This document shows, one piece after another, positions 63,567 to 64,000 of a stretch of DNA of 64,000 nucleotides. The notes below the pieces were generated by a model that had not been told where the DNA came from, did no database searches, and saw nothing but the letters and a program-made list of their open reading frames with translations. Made by a program: the position numbers and the translations under genes. The stretch's first letter is position 1. Each line of letters begins with the position of its first letter. This DNA comes from an uncultured SAR86 cluster bacterium (GTDB lineage: Bacteria > Pseudomonadota > Gammaproteobacteria > Magnimaribacterales > Magnimaribacteraceae), in the NCBI GenBank assembly GCA_902532015.1, contig CACAGI010000004.1, positions 1-64,000 on the forward strand. Direction: 5' to 3'.

Positions 63567-63779
63567 AGTTTAATTAAAAGATTACTTAGTCTTAGCAATG
63601 ATGAGAAAAAAGTGAAACACTTATGTTTAAGCTTTTTCTTGCATCGCTGCAATTGGACTAAAGTACGATAGGAAGCATTTTAAAGGTGCTTGTCTTTATA
63701 TGCAAACTTAAATAAGGTAAACACTTTATTGAAACTTAGAATTTTCGTATATTATGTACCTTTTTTATGTACCTTTTTT
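63567..63779. other. Divergent intergenic region with 13-base tandem repeats
   Basis: The 213 bases between the TonB receptor and the acetyltransferase hold no gene. At the right end the 13-mer ATGTACCTTTTTT occurs twice in tandem (63754-63766, 63767-63779) and the third partial copy begins the acetyltransferase start codon. Confidence 0.5.
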
Positions 63780-64000
63780 ATGTTGCACCATATAACTGCT
63801 GAGTTAGAGGATATCCCTAGAATAGAGACTTTGATGGAATCTTCTATCTCTACTTTGTTAGGAGAGTTATTGAATAAACGGCAACTAGAAGCTGCAAAAG
63901 AGTCTATGGGACTAGATACTCAACTTATATTAGATAAAACTTATTTCTTAGTAAAAAAAGACGGAGTATTTGTGGGATCTGGAGGGTATAGCTATAGAAA
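63780..64000 (+). CDS. GNAT-family acetyltransferase, N-terminal fragment
   Basis: The gene runs off the window; 73 codons are seen from ATG 63780. The beginning ITAELEDIPRIETLMESSI and later LDKTYFLVKKDGVFVGSGGYSYR are the usual N-terminal and strand-4 pattern of GNAT acetyltransferases. No ribosome site is evident because the start lies at the edge of the tandem repeat. The acetyl-CoA loop is beyond the end, so the family assignment is moderate. Confidence 0.65.
   Translation, partial: MLHHITAELEDIPRIETLMESSISTLLGELLNKRQLEAAKESMGLDTQLILDKTYFLVKKDGVFVGSGGYSYR

Noticed and set aside
1-64000. CRISPR arrays, insertion sequences, prophage or integrase genes, tRNA or rRNA genes
   Set aside because: No regularly spaced repeats, transposase, integrase or tRNA/rRNA pattern was seen on either strand.

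Overview
The window looks like chromosomal DNA of an AT-rich marine gammaproteobacterium, most likely of the SAR86 group or a close relative. The reasons are a proteorhodopsin gene, two TonB-dependent receptors, short intergenic gaps, frequent TTG starts, and many CoA-transferase, glutathione-transferase, short-chain dehydrogenase and acyl-CoA genes. The taxon is inferred from gene content; no rRNA or tRNA gene was seen. No insertion sequence, integrase, prophage gene or CRISPR array was found.

Layout. 1-2532: end of a surface-polysaccharide region (ABC exporter tail, surface-carbohydrate protein, Gfo/Idh/MocA oxidoreductase). 2711-5032: a small unknown protein, a 370-base gap holding a strongly structured RNA candidate, a PaaI-like thioesterase and an acyl-CoA dehydrogenase. 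5188-9581: esterase, DsbA/isomerase, old-yellow-enzyme reductase and class II aldolase. 9671-17731: housekeeping genes (fumC, carbinolamine dehydratase, guaBA) with a hydrolase, an MFS carrier and an SDR. 17950-23507: YdjM-like membrane protein, phosphatase, malonyl-CoA decarboxylase, methyltransferase, DsrE-like protein and a GtrA-TylF fusion. 23602-28744: a compact one-strand catabolic cluster (GST, CoA-transferase, GST-like, membrane protein, TauD-like oxygenase, enoyl-CoA hydratase). 28991-31485: proteorhodopsin with Gln at the spectral-tuning site (blue type), its promoter and terminator, a small membrane protein and an AzgA-type purine permease. 31685-53655: a long plus-strand stretch with a TonB receptor, phosphoribosyltransferase, SOUL protein, serine hydrolase, GSTs, aminotransferase, penicillin-acylase-like and PhlG-like hydrolases, photolyase, AGMO-like hydroxylase, adenine salvage genes, and a three-gene MotA/MotB-like membrane system. 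53661-60972: quinohemoprotein alcohol dehydrogenase, enoyl-CoA hydratase and MFS carrier, facing a CoA-transferase and amidohydrolase across a palindrome-rich promoter. 61023-64000: a second TonB receptor and a partial acetyltransferase.

Taken together the genes suggest a streamlined photoheterotroph. TonB receptors, MFS carriers and outer hydrolases would bring in organic substrates; GST, CoA-transferase, hydratase, dehydrogenase and dioxygenase modules would degrade them; proteorhodopsin would add light-driven proton motive force and a photolyase would repair light damage. Purine handling recurs (guaBA, AzgA permease, two phosphoribosyltransferases, a nucleosidase). The strongest candidates for something undescribed are the structured RNA at 3080-3336 and the stator-like operon at 51872-53655.
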